Assembly (NCBI GenBank): GCA_902599315.1
Contig: CACKEY010000003.1
Coordinates: 1 to 64,000, forward strand
Source: an uncultured SAR86 cluster bacterium
GTDB taxonomy: Bacteria > Pseudomonadota > Gammaproteobacteria > Magnimaribacterales > D2472
Reading direction: 5' to 3'
DNA: 64,000 nt
The translations under genes were made by a program, and so were the position numbers. Below the pieces are notes generated by a model. The model was not told the origin of the DNA, searched no databases, and saw only the letters and a program-made list of their open reading frames with translations. This document shows, piece after piece, positions 1 to 9,597 of the stretch. Position 1 is the stretch's first letter. Each line of letters starts with the position of its first letter.

Positions 1-1437
1 GGTGGTTTGCCCGGTGATGGAGGCATTCAAGCAATTTGGGATGCTAATCCAGCAATTCAAACATACATGGCTATTCCGAATTTTATCCTAGGTGATTCTA
101 GTGAAACAATTTTTCAAGCTTTTGTTGAAGGTGAAACAGGTTTTTCTCTTCCTGGAGCTCCTTCTCCTGTGAGTGCTGTATTCGGTTACGAGTCAAGAGA
201 GCTTGAATCAGATTATCGTCCAGATGCTTCTGCACAAGCTGCTGACAGAACTGGAGCAGGCGGTCCAATTGTTGCTCTTGCAGGTGGATACGATGTAAAA
301 GAATTTTTTCTTGAATTAGGTATTCCTGTTACAGATAATATTAATCTTGAAGCTGGAGCTAGATTTGCTGATTACTCTACTGACAATGATACTGATGCAT
401 TCAAACTTGGAGCTTATTGGCAAGTAAATGATCAGTTATCAGTTAGAGGTACTGTTCAAACCGCTACTCGTCATGGATCAATCACGGAATTGTATAGAGG
501 CCAAGGCTCAAGTCTTACAGACTTAGATCCTGATCCTTGTGGTACTGATCCAGAAACAGGAATTGGCCCAAGCTATACACAAGCTGAATGTGCAAGAACT
601 GGCCTTTCTGCTGTTGATTATGGATCAGATCTAAAATCGCCGGCTGATCAGTATAATATTTTGACCGGTGGTAATCCTGATATGGTTCCAGAGGAATCAG
701 AGTCTCTAACCCTAGGTTTTGTTTGGACTCCTTCATCTGTTCCTGGACTGACTCTAACATTAGATTATTTTGATATTGAAATTACAGATGGTATTGGTAC
801 CATTCCTGCTTCAACTTCATTAACAAAATGTTTAGAAACAGGGAATGCAACATTTTGTAATTTAATTCAAAGAGATCCAATTGCTGGAACATTATGGGTG
901 TCTCCAGGTCAAATCATAACAACTAATACCAATGTTTCTGAGCAAGGGTTGACTGGTTACGACATTATATTTACTTATCCACTTGAGACACCTCTTGGTA
1001 TAGTTGATCTTAAAGGTATTTCAACCATAACTGATTCAGATACTTTTATAGCTATACCTGGCGCTGCTGAACTTGAGTGTGCAGGTTATTACGGTGCAAG
1101 TTGTGGTAAAAACCCTACTCCTGAATTTGCTGGAAATTATTCTGCTTCTCTCACACGAGGTGATTTAGATTACATTCTTGGCATTAGATATTTAGGTGAG
1201 ACCGATGACCTTAATTCAACCGCGATTGATATTGAAGACAAAACATATCTTGATCTCACTGTAAATTATCAATTTAATGATAGTCTAAGATTTAGCATTG
1301 GTGCTAGCAATATATTTGATGAGGACCCTGTCTATACATCTAGCGCTGGTACTGCACCTGGAAATGGAAATACTTTCCCAGGATATTTTGACGCCTTGGG
1401 AACATATATATTCTTGAATGCTACATTTGAGCTTTAA
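1..1437 (+). CDS. TonB-dependent receptor, C-terminal part (5' end outside window)
   Basis: The reading frame is open from base 1, so the gene starts before the window and about 478 C-terminal residues are visible. It looks like the outer-membrane beta-barrel of a TonB-dependent receptor. It carries a stretch of the type NPDMVPEESESLTLGFVWTP, which is the usual 'N-P-x-L-x-P-E-x-S' barrel signature, repeated amphipathic strands, and a penultimate strand of the kind 'SIGASNIFDEDPVYTS'. The plug domain is not visible. Cysteine pairs in extracellular loops resemble those in the other long receptors here. It ends in FEL rather than the usual terminal aromatic residue. A strong intrinsic terminator follows. 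Substrate unknown. The family assignment is firm; the missing 5' end prevents subtyping. Confidence 0.9.
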   Translation, partial: GGLPGDGGIQAIWDANPAIQTYMAIPNFILGDSSETIFQAFVEGETGFSLPGAPSPVSAVFGYESRELESDYRPDASAQAADRTGAGGPIVALAGGYDVKEFFLELGIPVTDNINLEAGARFADYSTDNDTDAFKLGAYWQVNDQLSVRGTVQTATRHGSITELYRGQGSSLTDLDPDPCGTDPETGIGPSYTQAECARTGLSAVDYGSDLKSPADQYNILTGGNPDMVPEESESLTLGFVWTPSSVPGLTLTLDYFDIEITDGIGTIPASTSLTKCLETGNATFCNLIQRDPIAGTLWVSPGQIITTNTNVSEQGLTGYDIIFTYPLETPLGIVDLKGISTITDSDTFIAIPGAAELECAGYYGASCGKNPTPEFAGNYSASLTRGDLDYILGIRYLGETDDLNSTAIDIEDKTYLDLTVNYQFNDSLRFSIGASNIFDEDPVYTSSAGTAPGNGNTFPGYFDALGTYIFLNATFEL

Positions 1438-1455
1438 GATCTTATCATAATAATA

Positions 1456-1483
1456 AGGGGGGCTATTAAGCCCCTCTTTTTAT
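1456..1483 (+). terminator. Intrinsic terminator after TonB-dependent receptor
   Basis: A 9-bp stem (AGGGGGGCT, positions 1456-1464, pairing with AGCCCCTCT, 1469-1477, with one G-U pair) closes an ATTA loop and runs into a T tract. It lies 18 nt after the receptor stop codon. Confidence 0.85.
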
Positions 1484-1539
1484 TATTTTTTAACTATTTA
1501 GAGCGGCTTTTTAAAAATCTTTTTCATATAATATAGTCC

Positions 1540-3141
1540 GTGAAAACTTTTAACATATTACTTATTCTATTTATTTTTTACGGATGTGGTGGAAACGTAT
1601 CTCCTATTGATTCGGCTCTGGAAAATCAAACCCTTTTGTTCGGTAATGGGAGTGAGCCACAGGGTTTAGACCCTCATATTGTCACTGGTGTGCCGGAGCA
1701 TCATTTACTTATTTCACTTTGTGAAGGCTTAACAATTGCAAATCCAAAGGGTGGTGAAAATCTTCCAGGCGTTGCTGAGTCATGGGAAATAAGTGAGGAC
1801 GGAAAAAGATATACCTTTTTTCTTAATCAGAATGCTAAATGGTCAAATGGAGATCTAGTAACAGCTCAAGATTTTGTTTGGTCATGGATGAGAATTTTGA
1901 CTCCATCACTTGGGTCTCAATATCCTGATATGCTTTATTATTTGAAGGGTGCTGAAGATTTTCATCAGGGCAAAACTAGTGATTTCTCTGATGTGGGAGT
2001 AAGCGCGATTAACGATCATGAGCTTAGAGTTGAGCTAAAAAATCCTACGCCCTTCTTTATAAGACTTTTAAGCCACTACAGTACATATCCCGTTCACAAG
2101 GAAACTATTTTGAAATATGGGACTATTGATGATAGAAATGGTAAGTGGACTAGACCGGGAAACTTTGTTTGCAACGGACCAATGAATTTAAAAACTTGGG
2201 AACTGAACAAGCAAATCATTGTTGAAAAGAATCCATTGTATTGGGATGCTGATAGAGTTAGGTTGAATGAAATTAGGTACTTCCCTGTTTCTAACGAATC
2301 AACCGAAGACAGAATGTTTCGAGCAGGGCAATTACATGTAACAAATGTAGTTCCATTAGAAAAATGCCCTATATATATTGAGAATGAAAACCCTAACCTC
2401 AGAATTGAACCATATATGGGAACTTATTTTTATAGGATAAATACCCTTCATCCAATTCTTAAAAATAAAGATGTTAGATTGGCGTTAGCTTACGCAATTA
2501 ACAGAAAACAAATCGTTGAAAAGGTCTCAAAATGTGGTCAAGCAGCCGCTTACTCTTTTACTCCACCAGGATCTGCTGGGTATGAGCCAGACACTGATGT
2601 TCCATACGATCCTGAGCTTGCAAGATCATTGCTTGCAGATTCTGGTTATGCAAATGGTGATGGGTTTCCAGTGCTAGAAATACTCTTTAATACATCAGAG
2701 GGTCATAGAAAAATAGCTTTAGCTATTCAGCAAATGTGGCAAGAAAATTTAGGAATTTCAGTTGAATTAGTTAATCAAGATTGGAAGGTATACTTAGCAA
2801 GGGAAATGACTGGCGATTTTCAAATTTCAAGGGCAGGTTGGATAGGTGATTATGAAGATCCGAATACATTCCTTGATACTTTGAGACCAAACAGAGGCAA
2901 CAATAAAACTGGCTGGGAGAATGCAGAATACGATCAGTTATTAGAATTGGCGAATTCCACAAATGAACAGTCATTAAGATATCAATATCTTATGGAAGCT
3001 GAAAGATTATTAATAAGTGAGATGCCTATCATTCCAATTTATACATACGTCCGACAATATCAATTATCAGATGACGTAAAGGGTTGGCATCCTAATCTAC
3101 TAGACACACATCATCCTAAATTTATCTATTTAGAAAGATAA
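1540..3141 (+). CDS. oppA: Peptide ABC transporter substrate-binding lipoprotein (OppA family, SBP_bac_5)
   Basis: This is a 533-residue periplasmic oligopeptide-binding protein. It starts at GTG (1540), giving a lipoprotein signal with the lipidated cysteine probably at residue 16 (FYGC). Family features seen: the N-terminal 'GNGSEPQGLDPH' type motif, 'AESWEISEDGKRYTFFLN', 'WSNGDLVTAQDFVWSWMR', and the mid-domain 'NKDVRLALAYAINRKQIVEKV'. Two permease genes follow directly, so it is the binding component of an importer. The Shine-Dalgarno sequence is weak. Peptide specificity is inferred from resemblance to OppA; other family members bind nickel, murein peptides or sugars. The operon contains no ATPase gene. 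Confidence 0.9.
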   Translation: MKTFNILLILFIFYGCGGNVSPIDSALENQTLLFGNGSEPQGLDPHIVTGVPEHHLLISLCEGLTIANPKGGENLPGVAESWEISEDGKRYTFFLNQNAKWSNGDLVTAQDFVWSWMRILTPSLGSQYPDMLYYLKGAEDFHQGKTSDFSDVGVSAINDHELRVELKNPTPFFIRLLSHYSTYPVHKETILKYGTIDDRNGKWTRPGNFVCNGPMNLKTWELNKQIIVEKNPLYWDADRVRLNEIRYFPVSNESTEDRMFRAGQLHVTNVVPLEKCPIYIENENPNLRIEPYMGTYFYRINTLHPILKNKDVRLALAYAINRKQIVEKVSKCGQAAAYSFTPPGSAGYEPDTDVPYDPELARSLLADSGYANGDGFPVLEILFNTSEGHRKIALAIQQMWQENLGISVELVNQDWKVYLAREMTGDFQISRAGWIGDYEDPNTFLDTLRPNRGNNKTGWENAEYDQLLELANSTNEQSLRYQYLMEAERLLISEMPIIPIYTYVRQYQLSDDVKGWHPNLLDTHHPKFIYLER

Positions 3142-3149
3142 TCTTATAA

Positions 3150-4073
3150 ATGCTGCAAGTTATTTTAAAAAGAATTGCAATCGCAATCCCTGTGATTTTA
3201 ATAGTAGCTTCATTAACATTTTTTTTGGTTCGAATGGCCCCAGGTGGGCCTTTTGATGCTGAAAAAGTAGTCCCTCCTCAGGTCATGAAAAATCTAAATG
3301 CTGTTTACAATTTAGATGCTCCCTTAATTATTCAGTATAGGGATTATATGTTTAATCTAGTTCAAGGAGATTTTGGTCCGTCATTTCGATATCCAGGACG
3401 TTCGGTAACCGAGATGATTTTTACTGGTTTACCAGTTACTTTTGAGTTAGCTTTCTACGCAATTATTGTTGCCATGATTATTGGTAGTCTTGCGGGAGTC
3501 ATTGCAGCTGTTAAGAGGAATACACTTTTAGATTATGTGCCCATGACAATAGCTATGATTGGAATTTGTATGCCAACCTTTTTGCTAGGACCCTTGCTGG
3601 TATTGTATTTTGGAATCTATCTTGAGGCTTTACCTGTTTCTGGATGGGATTCACTGCCTGGAGATAAGATTTTACCTTCCATTACTTTAGGGGCTGCATA
3701 TGCCGCTTATATAGCTAGGCTGAGCAGAGGAGGGATGCTAGAGACCCTCAGTCAAGATTATATTCGAACAGCAAGAGCAAAAGGCTTACCAGAGTATCAA
3801 GTGATTATTAAGCACGCATTGCAGGGGGGGTTGGTTCCAGTGGTTTCTTTTTTAGGCCCAGCAGTTGCAGGCTTGATTGGCGGGTCTTTTGTCGTTGAAA
3901 CTATTTTTCAAATTCCAGGGCTTGGACGTTTTTATGTTGAAGCTGCCTTTAATCGAGATTATACAATGATTCTGGGAACTACTATTTTCTTTTCTACTTT
4001 AATAATATTCTTTAATTTATTATCTGATATTGCTGTTTTGTTGATGAATCCTCGTGCAAGGAGTCAAACATGA
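3150..4073 (+). CDS. oppB: Peptide ABC transporter permease (OppB-like)
   Basis: A 307-residue inner-membrane permease. The N-terminus 'LKRIAIAIPVILIVASLTFFLVRMAPGGPF' has the typical first transmembrane helix followed by the APGGP/D motif of OppB/DppB proteins. About six hydrophobic helices are visible. The cytoplasmic EAA loop lies near residues 206-225 ('DYIRTARAKGLPEYQVIIKHAL'), where the ATPase docks. It begins 8 nt after oppA and its stop overlaps the oppC start (ATGA), so the two are probably translationally coupled. Confidence 0.93.
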   Translation: MLQVILKRIAIAIPVILIVASLTFFLVRMAPGGPFDAEKVVPPQVMKNLNAVYNLDAPLIIQYRDYMFNLVQGDFGPSFRYPGRSVTEMIFTGLPVTFELAFYAIIVAMIIGSLAGVIAAVKRNTLLDYVPMTIAMIGICMPTFLLGPLLVLYFGIYLEALPVSGWDSLPGDKILPSITLGAAYAAYIARLSRGGMLETLSQDYIRTARAKGLPEYQVIIKHALQGGLVPVVSFLGPAVAGLIGGSFVVETIFQIPGLGRFYVEAAFNRDYTMILGTTIFFSTLIIFFNLLSDIAVLLMNPRARSQT

Positions 4074-4924
4074 ATCAAGAAAGTTCATTATGGTCGGATG
4101 CATGGAGAAGATTGCTTGCAAACAAAGCAGCTCTGGCAGGTGGAATTATTTTACTAGTCTTAATTTTCCTTGCAATTTTTGCTCCATGGATTGCACCTCA
4201 TTCTTATTCGTATCAAAACCTTGAATTAGGAGCTCAACCTCCTTCTTCTGAATTTTTACTTGGTACAGATACATTGGGCAGAGATCTTTTCAGCAGGATC
4301 TTGTATGGCGCAAGAGTTTCATTGCTGGTAGGTTTTGTTGCTACAAGTGTTGCGCTAGTTATAGGCGTCAGCTGGGGCATAGTTGCAGGATATTTTGGTG
4401 GAAGAATTGATTCTGTGATGATGAGGATTGTAGATGTTCTTTATGGTCTTCCGTTTATTATTTTTATAATTTTACTCATGGTAATTTTTGGAAGAAATAT
4501 ATGGCTGTTATTTGCTGCCATCGGAGCGGTGGAGTGGCTTACCATGGCAAGAATTGTTCGAGGACAAGTCTTAACAGTTAAAACTCAAGAATATGTCTTA
4601 GCTGCTCAGGCTATGGGAGTATCAAACATTCAAATGTTTAGAAAACATATATTTCCGAATATTCTTGGACCTATAGCTGTTTATGCAACCTTAACAATTC
4701 CTCAAGTTATGCTACTTGAAGCATTTTTAAGTTTTCTTGGTCTTGGTATTCAGCCACCTATGAGCAGTTGGGGCACGTTAATAAGATATGGTGTTGAATC
4801 AATGGAAGAGTATTCTTGGTTATTAATTTATCCGGGGTTAACTTTCACACTTACATTATTTGCCCTTAATTTTTTTGGCGATGGTCTTAGAGATGCATTA
4901 GATCCAAAAATATCCTCTGATTAA
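4070..4924 (+). CDS. oppC: Peptide ABC transporter permease (OppC-like)
   Basis: A 284-residue permease of the OppC/DppC type. It has a short cytoplasmic N-terminus, a first membrane helix near residues 20-42, the periplasmic motif '[24 protein letters not shown]'-like (here [16 protein letters not shown]), and an EAA loop '[21 protein letters not shown]' at about residues 173-193. It overlaps oppB by 4 nt and is the last gene of the set. Its stop overlaps the stop of the convergent mltD by 4 nt, so no oppD or oppF ATPase gene can follow it. The ATPases must be encoded elsewhere or shared. Confidence 0.93.
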   Translation: [284 protein letters not shown]

Positions 4925-6372
4925 AAAGCCTTAATTATAATTTTCAGTACTTGACCAGGAGTAATCTCATTTTTTTCTAGCTCATTAATCTTTTTTATAT
5001 CTGAAATCTCAATATTAAAAATATCGGCTATTCGATAAAGACTATCTCCCTGTTTTACGCTGTATAGGATGGTTCTTTTTTTTGAATTGATTGTTCGATA
5101 AATATTTTTGTTTCCTATGTTTAATTCTTTTCCTATTGTTAAAGGAGTATTTAATCTCAATCCATTATTTTTTGCTATCTCAGCTGGCGCCACTTTATAC
5201 TTCTTGCCAAGTTTCCATAATGTATCACCTTCACTAATAATGTGAGCTTGATAGGGAATAAATGCTTGATTTTGATCGTTGCTTAGAGGAATAAGTAGCT
5301 CTTGGTAAAGACTTAAAATATTGGATTTTAAATAATTAACTTTCTTTAATATATTTACCTCTGTGTCATATTGTCTAGCTATTTTCCAAAGACTATCTCC
5401 CGATAAAACTTTATGCGTAACCCAGTTAATTTGGTTTTTTTGAATGAACTGATCCTTTTTAAGATTTAGTTCTTTCTCTAACTCAATTGGAATATTAAAA
5501 GAAGTTTTTTTTCCAGGAGGAGATGCCCATTTTGTATATCCGGCATTTAATTTGTATACAAATTCAGGCTTTAAATTGGCAAACTCACTAAAAGCTAGTA
5601 TTTCAACCTGACCTTCTAGCTCAATAGAACCAAGCACAGGTTTATTTGGGAAATTTGGTAAATTAATTCCATATTTTTCAGCATTAATAACTAATTCTTT
5701 TATAGCCATAAATTTTGGAACATATTCTAATGTTTGTTTGGGCAATTTAAGATTTTTATAATCGGTTGGTTTGCCAGATTGCCTATTAAGCTTAATTCGC
5801 TTTTCAAGAAGAGTTGGCCCACCATTATAAGCAGCAAGAGTATATGTGATATCTTTATTAAATCTATTATGCAAATAAGCTAAATATCTTACTGCTGCCC
5901 TTGATGAAACCAAGGGATCATGTCTTTGTTCATACCACCAATTATCTTTTAAACCATAAATTCTTGCGGTAGCAGGCATAAACTGCCAAATTCCCATTGC
6001 TCCTGATGAGGATATTGAAAATGGATCATAGCTACTCTCAATGTATGGAAGAAGTGCTAATTCTGGAGGTAAACTATATCTTTCTAACTCTTCAAGAACA
6101 AAGTATATAAAGTACCTGCCTTTTTCGAAAAGTAAATTAAGCTGATCTGGATTTTTAAGATATGCATTTATATATTCAATAGTTTTTTTATCTAAGTACC
6201 CTTGTTTATTTTCACTGGTAATTCTTATGCGGCTCCAAACATCATCAGCAATTAGAATATTTTCTGTAATATTTTCCGGAATAGGCTCAATATATTGATC
6301 AGCTTTAATGACTGAAGGTAATTCACAACTTGTTATCAAAAGCATTGCTAAAGCAATTATAAAAATTTTCAT
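4921..6372 (-). CDS. mltD: Membrane-bound lytic murein transglycosylase D with three LysM repeats
   Basis: A 483-residue lipoprotein (lipobox LITSC, cysteine 16) that cleaves the MurNAc-GlcNAc glycan bond of peptidoglycan. The SLT domain spans about residues 95-235. It has the catalytic glutamate at about E112 in 'ALLPYIESSYDP', then 'SGAMGIWQFMPATARIYGL' and 'TLAAYNGGP'. Three LysM peptidoglycan-binding repeats follow, each with the 'GDSLWKIA'/'GDTLWKLG'/'GDSLYRIA' start, at about residues 317-360, 378-420 and 436-480. In E. coli mltD also lies close to rnhA and dnaQ, which supports the assignment. It is divergent from rnhA across a 150-nt promoter region. Confidence 0.95.
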   Translation of the reverse strand: MKIFIIALAMLLITSCELPSVIKADQYIEPIPENITENILIADDVWSRIRITSENKQGYLDKKTIEYINAYLKNPDQLNLLFEKGRYFIYFVLEELERYSLPPELALLPYIESSYDPFSISSSGAMGIWQFMPATARIYGLKDNWWYEQRHDPLVSSRAAVRYLAYLHNRFNKDITYTLAAYNGGPTLLEKRIKLNRQSGKPTDYKNLKLPKQTLEYVPKFMAIKELVINAEKYGINLPNFPNKPVLGSIELEGQVEILAFSEFANLKPEFVYKLNAGYTKWASPPGKKTSFNIPIELEKELNLKKDQFIQKNQINWVTHKVLSGDSLWKIARQYDTEVNILKKVNYLKSNILSLYQELLIPLSNDQNQAFIPYQAHIISEGDTLWKLGKKYKVAPAEIAKNNGLRLNTPLTIGKELNIGNKNIYRTINSKKRTILYSVKQGDSLYRIADIFNIEISDIKKINELEKNEITPGQVLKIIIKAF

Positions 6373-6522
6373 AATTCTAAATTATATGAATATTAAGTTG
6401 AGAATGAATTTCTTGAGTAGAAAGAAAGATTATCTTCATTAGTTACAATTAACCAAATATAATTATTATTATAAGCTTTTAAAAATAAAATAGTCATTAG
6501 TATTGATGTCATATTCCTAACA

Positions 6523-6957
6523 ATGAAAGAGGTAATTATTTACACAGACGGAGCTTGCAGAGGCAATCCTGGTCCAGGAGGTTGGGGCGCGCTAATTAAA
6601 TTTGATTCTTCCGAGAAGGAGATTTTCGGCGGACGATATAATACAACAAATAATCAAATGGAACTTTCTGCTGCCATTGAGGGACTCTCAATTTTAAAAG
6701 AGCCTTGTAATGTTGAGTTATTTACTGATTCAAAGTACGTGATGGATGGAATAACTCAATGGATAAAAAATTGGAAAAAAAATAATTGGAAAACTTCTGC
6801 TAAAAAAGAGGTTAAAAATAAAAGATTATGGCAACAATTAGATCAGTTAATGGCTTATCATCAAGTGCAATTGCATTGGGTAAAAGGCCATTCTGGAGAT
6901 CCTGGTAATGAGGTGGCTGATCTATTAGCAAATAAAGGAATTGATTCTATATTATGA
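6523..6957 (+). CDS. rnhA: Ribonuclease HI
   Basis: A 144-residue endonuclease that degrades the RNA strand of RNA-DNA hybrids (R-loops, primers). The catalytic acidic residues expected from E. coli are all present: D9 in '[11 protein letters not shown]', E47 in 'NNQMELSA', D69 in 'LFTDSKYV' and D133 in 'NEVADLLA'. The histidine H123 of 'KGHSG' is also present. The basic handle region with several Trp and Lys residues (about 80-100) is retained. The stop overlaps the dnaQ start (ATGA). In E. coli rnhA and dnaQ are divergent; here they are co-directional and coupled. Confidence 0.97.
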   Translation: MKEVIIYTDGACRGNPGPGGWGALIKFDSSEKEIFGGRYNTTNNQMELSAAIEGLSILKEPCNVELFTDSKYVMDGITQWIKNWKKNNWKTSAKKEVKNKRLWQQLDQLMAYHQVQLHWVKGHSGDPGNEVADLLANKGIDSIL

Positions 6958-7652
6958 CAAAAAAACTTATTGTTCTTGATACTGAAACAACAGGACTTGA
7001 AGTTGATCAAGGTCATAGGATTGTTGAGGTTGGGGCGGTCGCACTTGAAGATAGAAGAAGAACAGATGTGCATTTTCACTCATATCTCAATCCTCAAAGA
7101 TCTATTGATGAGGAGGCTGAAAAAGTTCATGGTCTTTCAATGGAAAGACTTGCAAATGAACCAGAATTTTCAGAAATAGCTGAAAGTTTTTTAGAATTTA
7201 TAGAAGGCAGTATATTAGTTATTCATAATGCTTCATTTGATTTAGGTTTCCTTAACTCTGAGTTAAAAAGAGCGTCCTCAAATTATCCATTTCTTGAAGA
7301 AATATGTGATGTTGAAGATACTTTGTTGATGGCAAGAAATAAGTTTCCTGGTCAACGAAATTCTTTGGACGCTCTAGCGTTAAGGTTTGAAGTTAGTGGA
7401 TATGATAGAAGTTTTCATGGAGCTTTATTAGATGCAAACATTCTTGCTGATGTATACATACACCTGACAGGTGGCCAAAGTAAATTTGAATTTATATCAT
7501 CCAATACAACTTCTAACACAGATACAAACACAAGTAATTTAAGCGTTGATTTTAAAAAATTTCCTATATCCAAAGTAAAGATTTCTAAAGAAGATATCGT
7601 TGCTAATGATCAAAGAATGCAAGAGATTAATTTAAACAGAGATTCTTCATGA
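6954..7652 (+). CDS. dnaQ: DNA polymerase III epsilon subunit (3'-5' proofreading exonuclease)
   Basis: A 232-residue DEDDh exonuclease, the proofreading subunit of the replicative polymerase. ExoI motif D9/E11 ('LDTETTGLE'), ExoII D96 ('[11 protein letters not shown]') and ExoIII H155/D160 ('FHGALLDA') are intact. The C-terminal part, about residues 178-232, is a low-complexity Ser/Thr/Asn linker followed by a short tail, consistent with the flexible segment that binds the alpha subunit. It overlaps rnhA by 4 nt and gltX by 4 nt, so the three genes form one translationally coupled unit. Confidence 0.95.
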   Translation: MTKKLIVLDTETTGLEVDQGHRIVEVGAVALEDRRRTDVHFHSYLNPQRSIDEEAEKVHGLSMERLANEPEFSEIAESFLEFIEGSILVIHNASFDLGFLNSELKRASSNYPFLEEICDVEDTLLMARNKFPGQRNSLDALALRFEVSGYDRSFHGALLDANILADVYIHLTGGQSKFEFISSNTTSNTDTNTSNLSVDFKKFPISKVKISKEDIVANDQRMQEINLNRDSS

Positions 7653-9046
7653 CAAAAGTAACAAGATTTGCACCAAGCCCAACTGGGCCTTTGCATATAG
7701 GAGGAGTCAGAACAGCTTTATTTAATTATGTATACGCTAAACAAAATAAAGGAAAATTTTTAATTAGAGTTGAGGATACAGATGCTGAAAGATCAACAGA
7801 AGAGTTTGAAGAAAATATTTTAAAAGGGCTGTCCGATATAGGAATTAATCCAGATGAGACTCCTGTTCGTCAATCTGAAAGATCTGAGCTATACATGCTG
7901 GCCGCAGAAAAAATCTTAGATTCGGGTAATGCGTATTGGTGTGATTGTTCAAAAGAAACGCTTGATGAGATGCGTAAAGAGCAGGAAGCAGCCGGAAAAA
8001 AACCTATGTATGACGGAAGAAGTAGAAATCTCGGTCTTGAACGAACAAATAACTCTGTATTAAGACTTAAAACACCTCAAGATGGCGAGTTAGTTTTTCA
8101 TGATTTGGTAAGAGGCGAAGTAATTTTTCAAAATTCTGAACTAGATGATTTAATTCTTTTAAGAAGCGATGGATCTCCGACTTATCATTTATGCAATGTT
8201 GTTGATGATTTTAATCAAGGAGTTACGACAGTTGTTCGGGGAGAGGATCATTTAAGTAATACGCCAAGACAAATCCATATTCAAAATGCACTTGGCTATG
8301 ATTCTCTTGAATATGCACACTTGCCAATGGTTCTAGGGCAGGATAAAAAAAGATTATCTAAAAGGAATGCTGTAACTAGCTTACAGGATTTCTTCGACCA
8401 AGGTTACCTAGAGTCATCTATGATAAATATGCTTGCTCGGCTAGGTTGGTCAAAAGGCGATAAAGAAATTTTCTATTTAGACGATTTAATTTCAGATTTT
8501 AGAATTCAAGAAGTTCAAAAAGCTGGCGCTATTTTTGATCCCTCCAAACTTGATTGGATAAACAATCATCATCTAGCAGCTTTATCTTTTGATGACTTTA
8601 AAAATAGACTGATTCCATTTTTAGATGCGCTTGGTCTTGATTACATGCAAAAGAAAAATAATAATGAAATCATTGCAGCAATGAGAAGTTCAAAACCTAA
8701 TCTTCTTGGTGTAGCGCAAGATTTAATACCCTATTTTTCTGAATTAAGTTCTTATGATGATAAAGCAGCAAATAAATTTTTAATTGGATCAGAGGTGGTT
8801 TTAGAATATGTTCAAAGAAAGTTAAATGGTCTCGAAGAATGGGGTGAAGATTCAATTGATAAAGCTTTAAAGGAGGCACAAACAGGATTAAGCTTGCCGA
8901 CTCCCAAATTAAATCAACCAATAAGAATTGCTATGACTGGCTCCACTCAGTCTCCCTCTTTAGGATTAACTCTCTCATTGTTTAATCTAGAAGAGGTTAA
9001 TAAAAGAATTAATGCTGCGTTAGAGTACCTTTCTCATAAGAACTAA
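7649..9046 (+). CDS. gltX: Glutamyl-tRNA synthetase
   Basis: A 465-residue class I aminoacyl-tRNA synthetase that charges tRNA-Glu. The ATP-binding motif is 'SPTGPLHIGG' near residues 10-19 and the KMSKS-like loop is 'KKRLSKRN' near residue 232. The C-terminal anticodon-binding helical domain ends with 'MTGSTQSPSLGLTLSLFN', typical of GltX (PLRVALTG.. SP.l). Length is normal for the family. Whether the enzyme is discriminating or also charges tRNA-Gln cannot be read from this window. Its 3' end overlaps the convergent EthD-like gene by 4 nt. Confidence 0.97.
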   Translation: MTKVTRFAPSPTGPLHIGGVRTALFNYVYAKQNKGKFLIRVEDTDAERSTEEFEENILKGLSDIGINPDETPVRQSERSELYMLAAEKILDSGNAYWCDCSKETLDEMRKEQEAAGKKPMYDGRSRNLGLERTNNSVLRLKTPQDGELVFHDLVRGEVIFQNSELDDLILLRSDGSPTYHLCNVVDDFNQGVTTVVRGEDHLSNTPRQIHIQNALGYDSLEYAHLPMVLGQDKKRLSKRNAVTSLQDFFDQGYLESSMINMLARLGWSKGDKEIFYLDDLISDFRIQEVQKAGAIFDPSKLDWINNHHLAALSFDDFKNRLIPFLDALGLDYMQKKNNNEIIAAMRSSKPNLLGVAQDLIPYFSELSSYDDKAANKFLIGSEVVLEYVQRKLNGLEEWGEDSIDKALKEAQTGLSLPTPKLNQPIRIAMTGSTQSPSLGLTLSLFNLEEVNKRINAALEYLSHKN

Positions 9047-9597
9047 GAAACACAAGATGCAATTATTGCTTTAGGATGCTCTTGTATCAATTTTTCTAGA
9101 GTATCAAAGGATGTTTTTTGAGAAATTCCATACTCAGCGATGCCCTTTATATCATTTGGTTCAAGAAGTATGTTTTCAGAGATTTGCTTTAAACCTTCAT
9201 AAGAATTTAATGAATCCAAGTCTTCAATCTTATTACAAGGATAAAAAATTTTTTTCTTGAATTCTTGTTCTGTTAATTGAACTGACTGAGTAAGCACAAA
9301 ATAATTTTTTTCGACGTTCATAAATTTTAGTTCATCTTCTCTTAGGATATCTCCTACATTTGAAGACATTTTCTCTTCTATAATTTTTAACGACTCAATT
9401 GATTGATACTGGAAAATACTAATAGATCCAAGAGATGAATACAGAGGATTGATCTCAGTGCTAATATAATTCCTTTCATAACCTTCAAAAGTTAGAAGAG
9501 ATGTTGCTAATGGAGCATGATTTTTTTCGTAATAATCTTTAAAGTCATTATCAGAAAAATCATTCTTTTTATGAATGAATGCTAAAGCTTTAATCAT
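9043..9597 (-). CDS. EthD-like dimeric alpha-beta barrel protein
   Basis: 184 residues from the ATG at 9597, which overlaps the stop codon of the upstream gamma-glutamyltransferase gene. A longer reading from 9618 is possible but less likely. The N-terminal half (residues 1-100) has the EthD-type pattern 'MIKALAFIHKKNDFSDNDFKDYYEKNHAPLA', with the conserved histidine of this dimeric ferredoxin-like fold. Members occur beside oxidoreductases and in polyketide or xenobiotic pathways, but most have no established reaction. The C-terminal half is not recognised. It is the last gene of a four-gene overlapping operon. Confidence 0.65.
   Translation of the reverse strand: MIKALAFIHKKNDFSDNDFKDYYEKNHAPLATSLLTFEGYERNYISTEINPLYSSLGSISIFQYQSIESLKIIEEKMSSNVGDILREDELKFMNVEKNYFVLTQSVQLTEQEFKKKIFYPCNKIEDLDSLNSYEGLKQISENILLEPNDIKGIAEYGISQKTSFDTLEKLIQEHPKAIIASCVS

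Noticed and set aside
515-760. Open frame on the minus strand inside the first receptor gene
   Set aside because: It is a shadow of the well-supported receptor frame, has a repetitive composition typical of an antisense frame and no ribosome site. The same applies to the many other antisense frames inside long genes.
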